The notes under the pieces were generated by a model. That model was not told where the DNA came from. It saw only the letters and a list, made by a program, of their open reading frames with translations, and did no database searches. The position numbers were made by a program, and so were the translations under genes. Shown one piece after another: positions 21,986 to 33,079 of a stretch of DNA of 64,000 nucleotides. How positions within the stretch are numbered: position 1 is the first letter of the stretch; each line of letters begins with the position of its first letter. The DNA comes from Thysanoteuthis rhombus (Eukaryota; Mollusca; Cephalopoda; Oegopsida; Thysanoteuthidae): NCBI GenBank assembly GCA_963457665.1, contig OY735209.1, positions 9,127,314-9,191,313 of the forward strand. Reading direction: 5' to 3'.

Positions 21986-22300
21986 ACTATTGTCCAAGTT
22001 TTGGTTGTTATAGTCACGTCGTATCAGCCGCCGAGAATCCCCCGACATTTTTCAAGTGTTTAGTAACATAATCAGGATTTGGGACGCAATCGTTTATTCA
22101 ATTCACGTGGTTATACACTTCTTGTTCTACTGTACGCGCTAGGGGATATCCTGTTTCAATTGGTCTTTTTTCTTCATTTTTTTATTGTTATTTTATCCTT
22201 ATACCTAATACGACAGGCATCTCAAGGCCGGGGGTTAAAACGCCCAGAACGTTGTGACTATAACAATTAGGATAAAAAGAACAGTCCGGATGAAGCAGTA
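21985..22300. repeat. dispersed repeat Z, inverted pair
   Basis: TTGTTATAGTCACGTCGTAT with GAATCCCCCG at 21997-22045 is the reverse complement of the block at about 22205-22285, which reads AATACGACAGGC, CCGGGGGTT and GTTGTGACTATAACAA. A third copy in plus orientation lies at 48571-48690. Confidence 0.6.
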
Positions 22301-22870
22301 TGTTATAATGATAATTCTTCACCTAAGAAATTCAGATCAAAATCAACTAAACCCTGATTCCACCAACAAAATTAGGTGTCTGATTTTTTGGTGTCCAATG
22401 TATGAGCTTAAATATACATTACTTCTGCCTGAGCTTTTAAAAGCTTCTTCTTTTCGTTTCTTTCTGCCTCTTCTTTTCGTTTCTTTTTGTCTCAGCCATT
22501 TGTTCCCTCGATAGGGAATTGCCACCCGACACACCATCCGAATCCAATGTCATGTAATGTTATACTTTGTTACTGGAAGAAAATCCTTCAATCATCCGAT
22601 AGAAGTCACGATTTTGCCATTCGTCATGATACGATTCTGACTTCTAACAGTCGTTGCTCAGATCAAAGATCAGGATATGAATACAGGCAAGTCTTGAATC
22701 TTCTGAGTTCAATTCTCGATCCACGCTGCTCACTTGACGTGTAATGTACACCGATCCGAACATTGCGATAAAAAAAAGTTCGCGTCAAAAATTAATACGA
22801 TGAAGATTATTGTTTTTTTACTAGTTTTCTTTTTCTTATGCATGCATTTTTTTTATCAAAGCCGTCTAGG
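22301..22870. other. no recognisable feature
   Basis: Contains a duplicated CTTCTTTTCGTTTCTTTCTG patch at 22445-22490, otherwise unassigned. Confidence 0.5.
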
Positions 22871-22871
22871 G

Positions 22872-23215
22872 GGTGCATAGTCGGTAACTGCTCCGACAAT
22901 GGAATTGCTGACCCGAGTTCGAACTTCGTTCGGGGCTGTTTATGTTCACTTTTCAGTTGTGGACTTTGGAGAAGCATGCATTCTTCTGCCACGCATGGTT
23001 GAAAATAGATTGGTTGAAAGCAGATTGAATTCTCTAACCTGTCTAGGGAGCCAAGGTGTTGCCTTAAGGCAGTTTGACGTTCTTCCTGCAGCCAAGCTCT
23101 CCTCTGCATTAGCAAGACCGAGAGAGTGATTCAGACGACGTGGCATCCATTCACTTCACCCAGAGACAGGATAGAGGTCATTCCCCAGGGCACGTTCCAT
23201 TGTCTGTAGAAACAG
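22872..23215 (+). mobile_element. tRNA-derived SINE, copy B of SINE-1
   Basis: The head has TGCATAGTCGGTAACTGC (A-box region) and CCGAGTTCGAACTTC (B box) about 30 bases apart, then GTTCACTTTTC. The tail has CCCCAGGGCAC and GTTCCATTGTCTGT. Head and tail match the minus-strand copy at 2945-3256, but the roughly 220 bp between them do not align by eye. Confidence 0.65.
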
Positions 23216-23734
23216 GACGGAGGACATTCATAATTAACGTCCTAAATCGAATACTCACCCCCACCAACCACTATAGTTAGTAATATGAAGTTAGAACATA
23301 TGAAAGTTGCCCCTAACAAAATTTGGTAATTGCATCTCATATTCCAGGAACTCGTCTTAGATGGACGATACCTGAACAAATTAGCATAATGGTTATCAGC
23401 GTGGAAAACGAAATAAAAGGACTAAATTCGCGTTTCGGCTGGATTTAATTCGCTTTAATGTTCTTGGACAAATGCATGAATCAACGAGCCTGCGCTCTGA
23501 GTTATCGTTTGCAGAAACGTCTCAATGGTTGACGACGAAGAAAGAAGGTCAGCGAGAAATTGGGGTAAACCACTCTCTCATAATTACCTTATCGCTCAAG
23601 CAGTAGTAAATGTAAAGGGCTGCTTCAATCATTGCTAGAATTGACGAGGCGTATGTTAGTACCACTAATAAAGTTAGAAATACTAAATAAGCAGTTAACC
23701 CATAGCAACCCAACTTGTATTTCCAGACATCCAA
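23216..23734. other. no recognisable feature
   Basis: Unassigned. Confidence 0.5.
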
Positions 23735-24060
23735 CATCATCATCCTTCAAGTGTCCCTTGTTGGACACAGACATTTCTCCAGGATTCGCTAGACCTCTCT
23801 ATCTTGGGTGTCGTCGAGCTAGTACTTTCTGAACTTGTCTGGTTCGTCACGCCATATCATATTTTGCCGGTCCCAGTCTCACATTTGATCACCGGGGATC
23901 CAAATAGTGTGTTGTGATGTTCATCAGTTTTCTGACATTTTTGCAACATGACCAGCCCATAGCCCTTTTAGCTTTTTTTTTCATGGATTCTATGATATCC
24001 CTGACTCAATTTTGTCCACGTGAGATCTCCATGTGAGATCTCCATGTGAGATCTCGTTTT
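23735..24060 (-). mobile_element. RTE-like LINE 3' fragment, copy 2
   Basis: CATCATCATC tail complement, then CCCTTGTTGGACACAGAC, CAACATGACCAGCCCATAG and the other blocks of this family. The far end contains three 13-base tandem units of GTGAGATCTCCAT at 24020-24056, an expansion not seen in the sister copies. Confidence 0.8.
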
Positions 24061-24470
24061 TGTTGTTTTCGTAGAGACGGAATGCAATAGAAATTGCCCA
24101 AAACTGTATTGTAAATAAGGATGCAGTTGCAATAGATTTTTAAAAAATCATATCCCAATATCATCTAACAGGGATTTTTATCCTTAGTATTATTTAAGAA
24201 ATCTCTGTATGTAGACAGCGAGATAACTTGACAGCTGGCCATTGTACCAAGTTGATGTTCGCCTGATATAGTAGTCAGCACACCGGACATTGCAGTCTGA
24301 ATTCGTTTGGATCGGTGGCTCTCGATGTAAGGAGTGCTCGATTCACATTAAAAATCCAACCTGAAATGAGCACATATTTTGTGTCTGTAATATATACCAG
24401 GTCACCAGCGTTCACGTGAGCGAGTTTATATATTTAAAATGTTTGTTAAGTATGGAGATACACATAAAGA
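24061..24470. other. mostly unassigned, possible tRNA-like patch
   Basis: ATATAGTAGTCAGCACACCG then GACATTGCAGTCTG at about 24265-24300 resembles the D and anticodon arms of a tRNA, but no good B box follows. Nothing else was recognised. Confidence 0.3.
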
Positions 24471-24473
24471 GAG

Positions 24474-24511
<38 letters not shown>

Positions 24512-24560
24512 GGATCTAAGAAAGGGTCAGAGAGAGTGGAAGAGAGAGGGGGGAGAGAGA
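24471..24560. repeat. (GA)n microsatellite
   Basis: GA run with GGG interruptions. Confidence 0.95.
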
Positions 24561-25390
24561 CGACTAGATTTTTTTCATTCTGTCAAATCTTTCTTTAGAA
24601 GGAAATTAGATCAAATTATAGTTAGATGACGTAACAGCATTTTTTTAAAATTTTTGTTTTGGTCCTCGTTACTTTTAATGACGATAATTCTTTTTTGATT
24701 GCTGCTATTAACGACATCATAAATGAAGAACAGCATCTCATTATTTCAAGTTTGGATTTCCTGAAACTGCATTCACCTTTTGAACGGGCATATCCTAGTG
24801 ACTTTTAACAGGGCAATAATATCAACAGCTTCAAACTCAAGTTAAGACTCCCCAGCCACGCCTTCATGAGTTCATGCTTGGTCATCATAGTATCGAAATT
24901 TGATCATATCGCTAATTTTGAAGCACACTAATTTCGAAGCTCGCCGCTGTTACGTGGAAGCCGCCATGTTGCTCGGCCTGATCCAATTGCATATACCTGT
25001 CTACACCCAGTTGGTATGATAACATTTGGTCTTAAATAAATGCACGTGTTTGGCTGGGCAGATCTGACCGGTTCGTCTGGAATGGGTTGATTTATCTAAT
25101 GATTCTTTTTTAAACAAATCTTAGAGCATCCTCTTAATCTAGTCTTGGCTGACTAACCCAGTCCATCTGGCAGAGCGAAGTACGAGATGGAAGGCGTTTC
25201 GCCAGTATTTATCTTCGCTCATAGAAGGTATAGCCTGTGTGCTACCATAGACTCTATATCACGTGGCCTTATTCTTTCAACAGGATGAAAGGTGCGCCAA
25301 TTTGATCGATAGAGAAACAAAACGAAGGCAGATCGAATAACAGTTGGTATAAAGGGATGGGGATTTATTTCTTTCTGAAATCATCAAACT
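24561..25390. other. no recognisable feature
   Basis: Unassigned 0.8 kb. Confidence 0.5.
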
Positions 25391-25394
25391 GAAC

Positions 25395-25830
25395 AGTCAT
25401 CAAACCAATCAAAATAGGTTTCTCCAGTTTTCAAGATGGTCTGGCTTCCTAGTTGGCTGGGTGGGTGGCTATTTATCATGTGTGCAGGCTATACCAACAT
25501 AGCTGAAAGGCCGAAATTTTCAAGATTTACTCTTTATTATGACCGGAAGAAACAGTTGTTTTTTTTTGTTTTTTTTATTCACCCCCTCCCTGGATAGGTT
25601 TTTAATGTGGTTGAGTCAATTTGCAATGTTAGTTTATGCTAAATTGATCCCTTAGGATTGGTCCAGCAGCATTTGCATTTGATTTTTCCCTAAATCAGTC
25701 TTTGTTGATCACTGCCCTACAAAAGGCAAGAGACCATCCCTTTCCTCAATATTTTAATTGATCTCCCCTATCACGGTATGCTACCAAAAAGTGTTGGTCA
25801 TGTGACGGTTTCTATTGAGTAAGTAAACAT
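25395..25830 (+). mobile_element. interspersed repeat family X, copy 1
   Basis: Near full-length copy. It begins around AAACCAATCAAAATAGGTTT with a TCTGGCTTCC block and a long T tract. It then has CCCTCCCTGGATAGGTTTTT, TTTATGCTAAATTGATCCCT, TTGATCACTGCCC and TTAATTGATC, and ends GTTGGTCATGTGACGGTTTC. Non-coding. Orientation is arbitrary. Confidence 0.75.
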
Positions 25831-26113
25831 TTTTGTTTTGTTGCTTAACTCCACAATATCAACCACTAGAAACATTAAACTTTTAAAATAGGCTTATAGG
25901 TTATTCAACCTCTGTCTACAAGTTTCCCTTGTGATATTTACTGTGCCTCGTTCAGGGTTGCCATGCGTCCCTAATTCTCCGGACACGCCCTTCATTTAGG
26001 TCTTCACCCGGAAGAGAATTTTTGGAATTCTTGCACAAGTTCAGAATCTCAGCTTCCATCATTTCCTCCAAGAAAAAAAAACAAAACAAAAAACCAACGA
26101 TATGAAACTGTGA

Positions 26114-26115
<2 letters not shown>
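25831..26115. other. no recognisable feature
   Basis: Unassigned. Confidence 0.5.

Positions 26116-26158
<43 letters not shown>
26116..26158. repeat. (GA)n microsatellite
   Basis: About 21 uninterrupted GA units. Confidence 0.97.
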
Positions 26159-26160
<2 letters not shown>

Positions 26161-27190
26161 GGCACCTGCGCATTCTTGTCTTCTTGATAGTTTCAGTGCT
26201 AGCATATAGCGTTATGTACTTCCGATTCTTTTCCTCTTGTCAGACGCATTAACTTTTTTTTTCATATTACTATTACAGCCATAAGTGAAATTTCCAAAAT
26301 ATACCAGTATTTCCCCATGGCTTTTTTTACACTGCAGCATTCTTCTATCTTACCCTACATTGAAGGCATTTTAGCAATTTTCAACCTAGCCACTGTCGTT
26401 ATTATATCTTTGTGTTTTGACGTCAATGATGGTAACCAGGAACTTTCTCATTTTTGATTGACAGAGACATCCCCCTTTTCTTTAGATACGCGTATCTATT
26501 GCATGGTTAGCTGTCAGTAATAGGCTGGCTTTCTGATAAATCGACATATCAAACGCCTCACCCAATTTCCTTGACGCATACCCTCTCACTCCTTTTATGG
26601 AATAAATGTTCGTACCTGATATTGCTTAGGTAAAATTTTAAAATCTTATATTGCAACTGGCTGAGGGCCAGTTTTATCGATAGGTTGTATTGGCTGATTG
26701 ATTGTTAGCTGATTTTGTTAGTTCTAGCTTTAGTACCCAAGTGTTATTAGATGCTTTTAACTCAATTTTAGGTGTAAAAAGGATTGGCAACTATGTCTTT
26801 GCTCGACCTTTACATACACAAGAACAGAAGTAATCTGACTTTTTCAAGCTTTGTTCAGATACGGCCATTCTATCCAAGTCTGGTCCAACAAAATGTTAAA
26901 TAGAAGGAGTGTGTGTTACACCAATATCTTACGTGAAGAGAGTCTGCCTACTTTGAAATCATTCGAAATCCTTGCTTTCAACTCACAGCTCACAACTACA
27001 GGATGAGCCGTGTGTTGCATTGGATTCTAAACATTCCATACATGTTCTCTCCTTGCATTTATCACAAAGCTTGAAAATGAGTATGGAAAATTGTGTCCTT
27101 CTGTCTCATCGCAAAGTCATTTCCAAATTTTCAGAGACTCGGAAATTCGATGCCCACCCCACCCCTCGTTAGCCCTGACTGAAAAGAAAA
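26159..27190. other. no recognisable feature
   Basis: About 1 kb, unassigned. Confidence 0.5.
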
Positions 27191-27191
27191 T

Positions 27192-27276
27192 GGAATTGAA
27201 CTGCGACCGATAGAGAAGGCGCTTCAACGTAGCATTGCTCTTACCGTTGAGCTAAACAGCCGCCGGTAATGCGAAG
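27192..27276 (-). mobile_element. tRNA-derived SINE-2 head, clearest copy
   Basis: The minus strand reads GCATTACCGGCGGCTGTTTA, GCTCAACGGTAAGAGCAATG (A box) and CGTTGAAGCGCC, then CGGTCGCAGTTCAATTCC (B box) with about 35 bases between boxes. No acceptor-stem pairing is evident, so a SINE head is favoured over a tRNA gene. Confidence 0.75.
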
Positions 27277-27695
27277 GACCAAATTAGACCGGTCCAGATT
27301 TCTTTCTCCTGCAGGGATATCTAAAGAAGTGTGCATACATAAACAAGCCAACAACTTTCCAAGAGCAAAGAAAAAAAAACGCAATATTATTTTGGAAATT
27401 TAAGCTTTAACAGAAGAAACTTCGCACCGTATTCCGTGTTTTGGAAAATTCACTCGAAAGAGCAAGACTTTAGGAGGGTACAAACGGACATCATTTTCCA
27501 TACTTGATTCCTCAAATAAATTTGGACCTAAGATTTTAATTCAAACTTTGAATTATTTAATGTTCTAACTCCCATGCAACTTATGAACCATCTCCCAGGA
27601 TGTTTTCAGTACCTACAAAGAAACTGTACGACAGAGAAAACAACGTTAGGCTAAACAGTCAAGCGTATTGTTGTATTTCAAGCTTTCCATACCAT
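27277..27695. other. no recognisable feature
   Basis: Unassigned. Confidence 0.5.
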
Positions 27696-27699
27696 CATC

Positions 27700-28030
27700 A
27701 CCCTCAACATCATCATCATCATCAGCGGCCTTTCAGCGTCTGTCGTTGGACATTCTCTATCCCAAAGGTTTGCTAGACATCTCTAACACTGGCGTCGCGG
27801 AGCTAGAACTTTCATCACACCATCCTTTTTTTCTGCTGGCCAGTTTCGCATATGATCTTTGGGGATCCACGTTATGAGTTATGGGTTGTCTAAGGGTTGT
27901 CTGACATTTTCACAGTATGACCAGTATGCTATTTTGTTTTTTAATGAATTTTAAAATATCTCTAACTCCTAATATTCTGTGTTGTCTTGCAATTTCTCCA
28001 TGTGATATCGAGCATAATTATCTCATGTGC
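27700..28030 (-). mobile_element. RTE-like LINE 3' fragment, copy 3
   Basis: CATCATCATCATCATCAGCG then GTCTGTCGTTGGACA, GGCGTCGCGGAGCTAG and GATCTTTGGGGATCCACGTT. Same 3' end family, 5'-truncated. Confidence 0.8.
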
Positions 28031-28425
28031 ACGTTAAATGGTTAAACACCAGCCACCACAGAAGACGGGCTTCGACCTTTGACATCGAAGCAGACAAAAA
28101 TTGAAGACCGTCATTTTCAGGGATAGCAAAGCTAGAAAAAAATTCTTATAAATATAACCGCAAATGCTTCTTCGCTTTGAGTCATTTTCGATAATGAGAG
28201 GAAAACTATACCAATGTAGGCCTTTCGTAAAAACGAAGTAGCGTAAAGAGAACTTACTTAAAACGGGAGATACCTGTACTAACTTTCACCTGGCTTGAAT
28301 CGAGCTCAGTGACTCGAGTGTGAAATGCGCAACTGCCTCAACTATGATTTAAGCTTGGAGTTCATTTTCAATCACCGCTACCTACAACATAACGGTTTAA
28401 TCACTATTGCTGGGTTGGGTTTATC
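28031..28425. other. no recognisable feature
   Basis: Unassigned. Confidence 0.5.
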
Positions 28426-28429
28426 CACG

Positions 28430-28800
28430 TGTCCTGACATTCATATGTATCTATCTATTTATGTATCTGGATTTCGCCCAGTCCTCACACACAGTCCATA
28501 AGTAAGGGAAATGGTTTGTTTTTTGTTTTTTTTGTTCTTTCAAATTCCCCTCCAAAATAAATTTTTAGTGAGGGGGTGTTAATATGTAATGTAAGTTTGT
28601 GCTAAATTGGTCAAAATATCCTGCCCGCATGTCTTTTGGAATCTCAGAATTTTTTAATTGTTGCACCCCAACAGAACGCGAGAGAAGTTATTTATTCATT
28701 GATCTCGCTTTTTCCAACTTTTTAATTGATCACCCTCAACCCAGCATTAACTGTTGGTGGTGATTCATTGTTTCCATTGGAGTTCTAGTGGTCTTTGTGT
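28430..28800 (+). mobile_element. interspersed repeat family X, copy 2
   Basis: Contains TTTTTAGTGAGGGGGTGTT, AATGTAAGTTTGTGCTAAAT, TTATTCATTGATCTCGCTTT and TTTAATTGATCACCCTCAAC. The left third is worn. Confidence 0.7.
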
Positions 28801-28904
28801 CGGTTGTGCGTGTCTTTCGTCTTTCTCAATTCTTTTCCATTTCTCTATGTTCGTGCATACATATTTTATGCTCAGCCGATTTTGATTTTTTACGTCATCG
28901 AAGT

Positions 28905-29410
28905 TGCAAAGATAATTTTGGTTGCATAATCACGTTCATCAGTCCACACGATATCTCCGAAAGTACTCAATGGATTTCTAAGGAATTTTGTCTTTAATAG
29001 TATAATTTGTTTAATAGGATAAGGAAGAGGTGGTGAAAATTCGGGTTGGATCCAAGAATTTCTTTTGATTGTGTGATATTCATGTATACGTTATTGACTG
29101 TTTACACGTTATCTCCACAAATTCTCCATGATATTCTTTTAAAATTCTGTTGAGGGCTAGACAATAAAGCTACGGGAGAAGTGTTTGAATTTTAGACCAG
29201 ATCCATGTATACGTAGTTATTTGCCCTAACCACATAATATGTCCGTTCACACGACACATCCGAAAGTTCTCAATGAAATTCAATTCAATTTTGTTAAAGG
29301 GTGAACAATAGGCTACAGAAGAACTCATCAAATTTAGGGGCGGATCTACGGACAATTATCCCCCATCCCCCACAATGACATTGGCAGAGGCATGCATACT
29401 CTGAATGATT
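28905..29410 (-). mobile_element. modular non-autonomous repeat M, minus copy
   Basis: Reading the minus strand from 29410: CATGCCTCTGCCAATGTCAT, GTAGATCCGCCCCTAAATT and GTTCTTCTGTAGCCTATTGT, then a second module ending GAGATAACGTGTAAAC, and a last module with TACTTTCGGAGATATCGTGT. Three modules of about 160 bp, as in the copy at 7842-8345. Confidence 0.65.
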
Positions 29411-29439
29411 TGAAACTTTCCCCTCATCATCTGCAAGTT

Positions 29440-29660
29440 AATTTCTCTCTCACTTCCTGTCTCTCTCTCATTTGCACATATACACTTCCTCTGCTTCTCT
29501 CTCTCTCTCACTTTCTCTCTATCTTTCCCTTTCTCTTCTACCTATAGACGTTCTCGTTTTCTCTATTTCTTCCACACCCGCATGCTCTCTTTCACTTTTT
29601 CTCTGTCATTTTGCTCATACATACACATGTTCTCTCTCCCCCTCTCTCTCTTCAACTAAG
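29440..29660. repeat. CT-rich low-complexity tract
   Basis: Interrupted CTCTCT and CTTTCTC runs. Confidence 0.85.
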
Positions 29661-29855
29661 ATCTACTTAACACATTAATATTTATACACACGTATTATTG
29701 AATATTATATTATTATTCTCTTTTATATTTTTCATTTATATATATATGTTTTTTATTGTTGTTCTATATACAATGTACATATGATTTTTTTATACTATTT
29801 GATAAAATATTTACAAGCAAAAGCGTAATACTATGAAAATTATACACATACGTAA
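29661..29855. other. no recognisable feature
   Basis: AT-rich. Confidence 0.5.
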
Positions 29856-29856
29856 G

Positions 29857-29912
<56 letters not shown>
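29856..29912. repeat. (TA)n(GT)n microsatellite
   Basis: Eleven or so TA units followed by sixteen GT units. Confidence 0.97.
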
Positions 29913-29914
<2 letters not shown>

Positions 29915-30498
29915 TGATGTGTGCATGCATAATGGTGACTGCCACGAACGTGAAGCGATATTTAGTTGGTTATTCTCAAAGCCCATAAGCTGATTGGATC
30001 ACCTCTCTACTCCTTGTGTCGACAACATTTCTCTCCTTCGTATTCATTCTCTGACTGACTTTTTTTTTCAAACTGGATCTTGACAAATCCCGCTATAGGC
30101 TATTTCCTATTGTCAATTCATTTTAAAACCAGTAAAAAAAAAGTGCACCAGCTCAATGAGTTAATATAATTGTAAAAACTAAGAAAAATACTGAACAAGA
30201 ATAATTCAACTTGAAATAAGTGGAAGAATATTAACGCAGCAGCACAAAATAGCCATTTGTAGCGGCATGTATTCACTAACCGAAATCTGTAAAAAAAAAA
30301 AAAATTTTAAAAAAAGAAAAAAGATTGTTCAATTTTTTTGTGTGGGTGTTTTTGTTTTGTATTTTTTTCAATTTTTACAATTGCATTAACACAATGTGCA
30401 GGTACGCATTTTACTTACTAGTCCCGTTTTCTTTAATATCAACACGTGCATATGACGTCCTCGAATATAACTACTATTGTTTAAGAAAAGGGGATTCT
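29913..30498. other. no recognisable feature
   Basis: AT-rich with A and T homopolymers near 30290-30310. Confidence 0.5.
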
Positions 30499-30572
30499 CA
30501 TTGGATTTGAACCACAAATCTCGAGATAATAAGACAAAAGCACAAACTAACTGCGCCACAGAAACATGCAAT
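30498..30572 (-). mobile_element. tRNA-like sequence (SINE head or tRNA pseudogene)
   Basis: The minus strand reads TGTGGCGCAGTTAGTTTGTG (A-box region), TTGTCTTATTATCTCGAGAT (an anticodon-arm-like block) and TGTGGTTCAAATCC (B box), spaced as in a tRNA. The acceptor stem is not complementary, so it is not called a functional tRNA. Confidence 0.5.
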
Positions 30573-31120
30573 AGGTATAATTTATTCTTGACTATAAATC
30601 ATTTGCGCCAAACTTTCGAAAGTTTTCTCATTTCCAACTGCAAAACTCTTGTTATATGTTTACGAATTGGAGAACCTATTTTTTTTTTTTTAGTCTAATT
30701 CAGTGTATACGGATAATTTGACGTGATTCGCTGACGTAATGACTTATAGTAAATTTGAAGGGAAAAATTCAAAATAATTTGTACCTTGCATTTTTCAGAT
30801 CGATTTTCCTGGGTCAGCGTAATTCAAAAAAAGTTACTCACAAACAGGTATCCACAAGATGACATAAATATCGTTAGAATTGGTTGAGTTTTCCAAAATT
30901 TATTACGAAATTAAAGGCGTCGATTTGTGTGAAAACTTTTTAGCTTACTCATACTAAGCTAAACGCAGTTGCCCGATATAATATATATGTGTGTGTGTGT
31001 GTGTTGTACTTACTGTTTTAACCCAAATAAACATTAGTAAATATCAATTAACACTGAATAAAACCAAGTTTTCTGTGTTTCTCCCTTCTTCTATTTCCTC
31101 TCCGTCACCCTCCCTCCTCT
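30573..31120. other. mostly unassigned; short (GT)n
   Basis: A GT run at about 30987-31004. Nothing else recognised. Confidence 0.5.

Positions 31121-31121
<1 letters not shown>

Positions 31122-31158
<37 letters not shown>
31122..31158. repeat. (CT)n microsatellite
   Basis: About 18 CT units. Confidence 0.95.
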
Positions 31159-31160
<2 letters not shown>

Positions 31161-31365
31161 TCCTCCATTTTAATATGTTTAATAACAGTTTGACACAGCC
31201 GACTGGAATTAGTCCCGTGAGAAGCTGCCATCAACAGCGAAAACCTTATGTCACCGCCGAACGACTGGAACAATTTTTCTTTCCGCCTCCCATTTGACTT
31301 CTGAACGATTGAAATGGCGACGGGCAACATAAATGAATTCGCGAACAATAACAAACAGGTCTTGT
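31159..31365. other. unassigned, more GC-balanced block
   Basis: About 200 bases of less AT-rich sequence with no recognised product. Confidence 0.4.
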
Positions 31366-31735
31366 TCGTCAACAAATAGAAAACGTCACATGACCGACGT
31401 TTTCCGTCAGAATGCCATGTTGGGGGTGATCAACTAAAAAATTGGAAAAAGGGGTGATCAATGAATAAGTTGCTTCTCTCACTTTCTATTGGGTAGCAAT
31501 CGCTGAAAAAAAAAGTCTGAATCTTAAAAAACAAAACGACCAGGAACAAACCAGGGACCAATCTAGCATGAACTTACATTGCACATGGAATCCACCACTA
31601 AAAAACCTAACTAGGGAGGGTTTAAAGAAAAAATTCCTATAGTCCTGAGAAGTAAATTTTGAAATGTTAGTTCCGTTGGTGCGGCGTGTGCCTGCGAGCC
31701 AGACCAATTCAAAAACTGAAGAAACCAATGTTGAT
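31366..31735 (-). mobile_element. interspersed repeat family X, copy 3
   Basis: Reverse-complement orientation. It runs from ATAGAAAACGTCACATGACC through GGGGGTGATCAACTAAAAAA, GGGGTGATCAATGAATAAGT, CTAGCATGAACTTACATTGC and TAACTAGGGAGGGTTT, to GAGCCAGACCAATTCAAAAA and CTGAAGAAACCAATG. One of the two most complete copies. Confidence 0.8.
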
Positions 31736-32565
31736 ATTTTCGGATGATAGTTTCTAATTGATCAGTACTTGATTACGCTTTGAAATGGGACAGACTTTTT
31801 TAAAAATCTGAGAACTGACTCATGTTCATATTCATCTTATACACAGAAAATGACAATCTACAACGACAAGTGAAGTAAGAGGGAAGGCTTATGTTATAGG
31901 TACTCAAAACATCGACACTTGCTGAATTGGACGACATATCTGTGATTGATACGAACTGATCAACAAGTATACCCCCATCACATTTGTCACCTTCATCAAA
32001 TGATCTGAGATAAATTGCAGAGGAAAACATTTATTATGATCACTTTGGTACAGGGTCTTTTAGATAATTTGGGGTGCACCTATGTAATAACAAGTAAATT
32101 TATAATTTGAATCCTGTTCAAAGTTCACTGAATCAATAGACAAAGAAATGAATGTTGATGATAATATGAATATATGAGGTAGGCCTCAATAGTCTTGGTT
32201 GGAAACCTACCTAGCGATTGTGTCACGGTAAAAAACATATCTTGGTAGTAAGAATAGAATGCATCTCCTTATGCTTAATGAGAAAAAAAAACTATACCAG
32301 ATTGGTCGTCATCCGGGACAATAAAGACTGTGCCCCCACCCACCCCCAGGAGGAACCAGTCAGGGGCAGAAAAGCATACTTACTGGAACAAACTAATCGA
32401 GCGACTTGGAGAGACACTTGAACAGGAACAATCCTAATCCAAGCCCCCTCCCCTAATCCCGCCCAACTAACAGAAAAAAAGAAAGAAAATGCGAAAATGG
32501 ACACGTCAAGGAATACAAAGGAATGATGTAGGCATGCTCGTTCGATAAACATCAGGCATGAACCG
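31736..32565. other. no recognisable feature
   Basis: Unassigned. Opposed 67-86 codon frames near 32218-32552 lack signatures. Confidence 0.5.
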
Positions 32566-32567
32566 TA

Positions 32568-32885
32568 TTCGTCATCATCATTAGCAGCAGCAGGAGCAGC
32601 AGCCGCTTAGTATCCGTCGTTGGACATAGACCTTCCCCAAGAATAATCAGACTTCTTTCACATTGGCATCACGGAGCCAGTATATTCTGAATTCGTGTAG
32701 CTCGTCATGCCATCTCACTTTCTGTCGGCCACAATTTCGCATATGATCTCTAAGGATGCACGTTGTTAGTCGCCATGTCCAGCAGTTGTCTGAAATTCTT
32801 GCAACACGTCCAGTCCATTGCCTTTTGAATTTTTCTAACTGTTTCTATGATATCTTAAACTCCTGTATTTTGAATAATACCTAAA
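32568..32885 (-). mobile_element. RTE-like LINE 3' fragment, copy 4
   Basis: TCATCATCATTAGCAGCAGC then ATCCGTCGTTGGACATAGAC and TTCCCCAAGAATAATCAGAC. Same blocks as the sister copies. The tail microsatellite here is partly AGC. Confidence 0.8.
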
Positions 32886-33079
32886 AATGCAAAAAATCAC
32901 TTCAACCTTCTTTTGCTGTAAACTGTCGGTAAAGATGCGACAGTAGAATGCAAAGAACAGAGATCAGAAATACTTGTAGTAGTAGTACTACTACTACTAC
33001 AAATAATAATGATGAAGATGATAACAATAATAATGATGATAATAATGGTAGTAATGATAATAATAACAATGGTAATAAT
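32886..33079. repeat. AAT/GAT-rich tract, left flank of the R4-like LINE
   Basis: From about 32975 the sequence is TAGTAGTAGTACTACTACTA followed by interrupted AAT, GAT and AAC triplets to 33078. This is the same strand and register type as the (AAT)n after the LINE at 35458, as expected of insertion into a TAA array. Confidence 0.8.

Noticed and set aside
27192-27276. Functional tRNA gene
   Set aside because: A and B boxes are good, but there is no acceptor-stem pairing and the same head recurs as a SINE.
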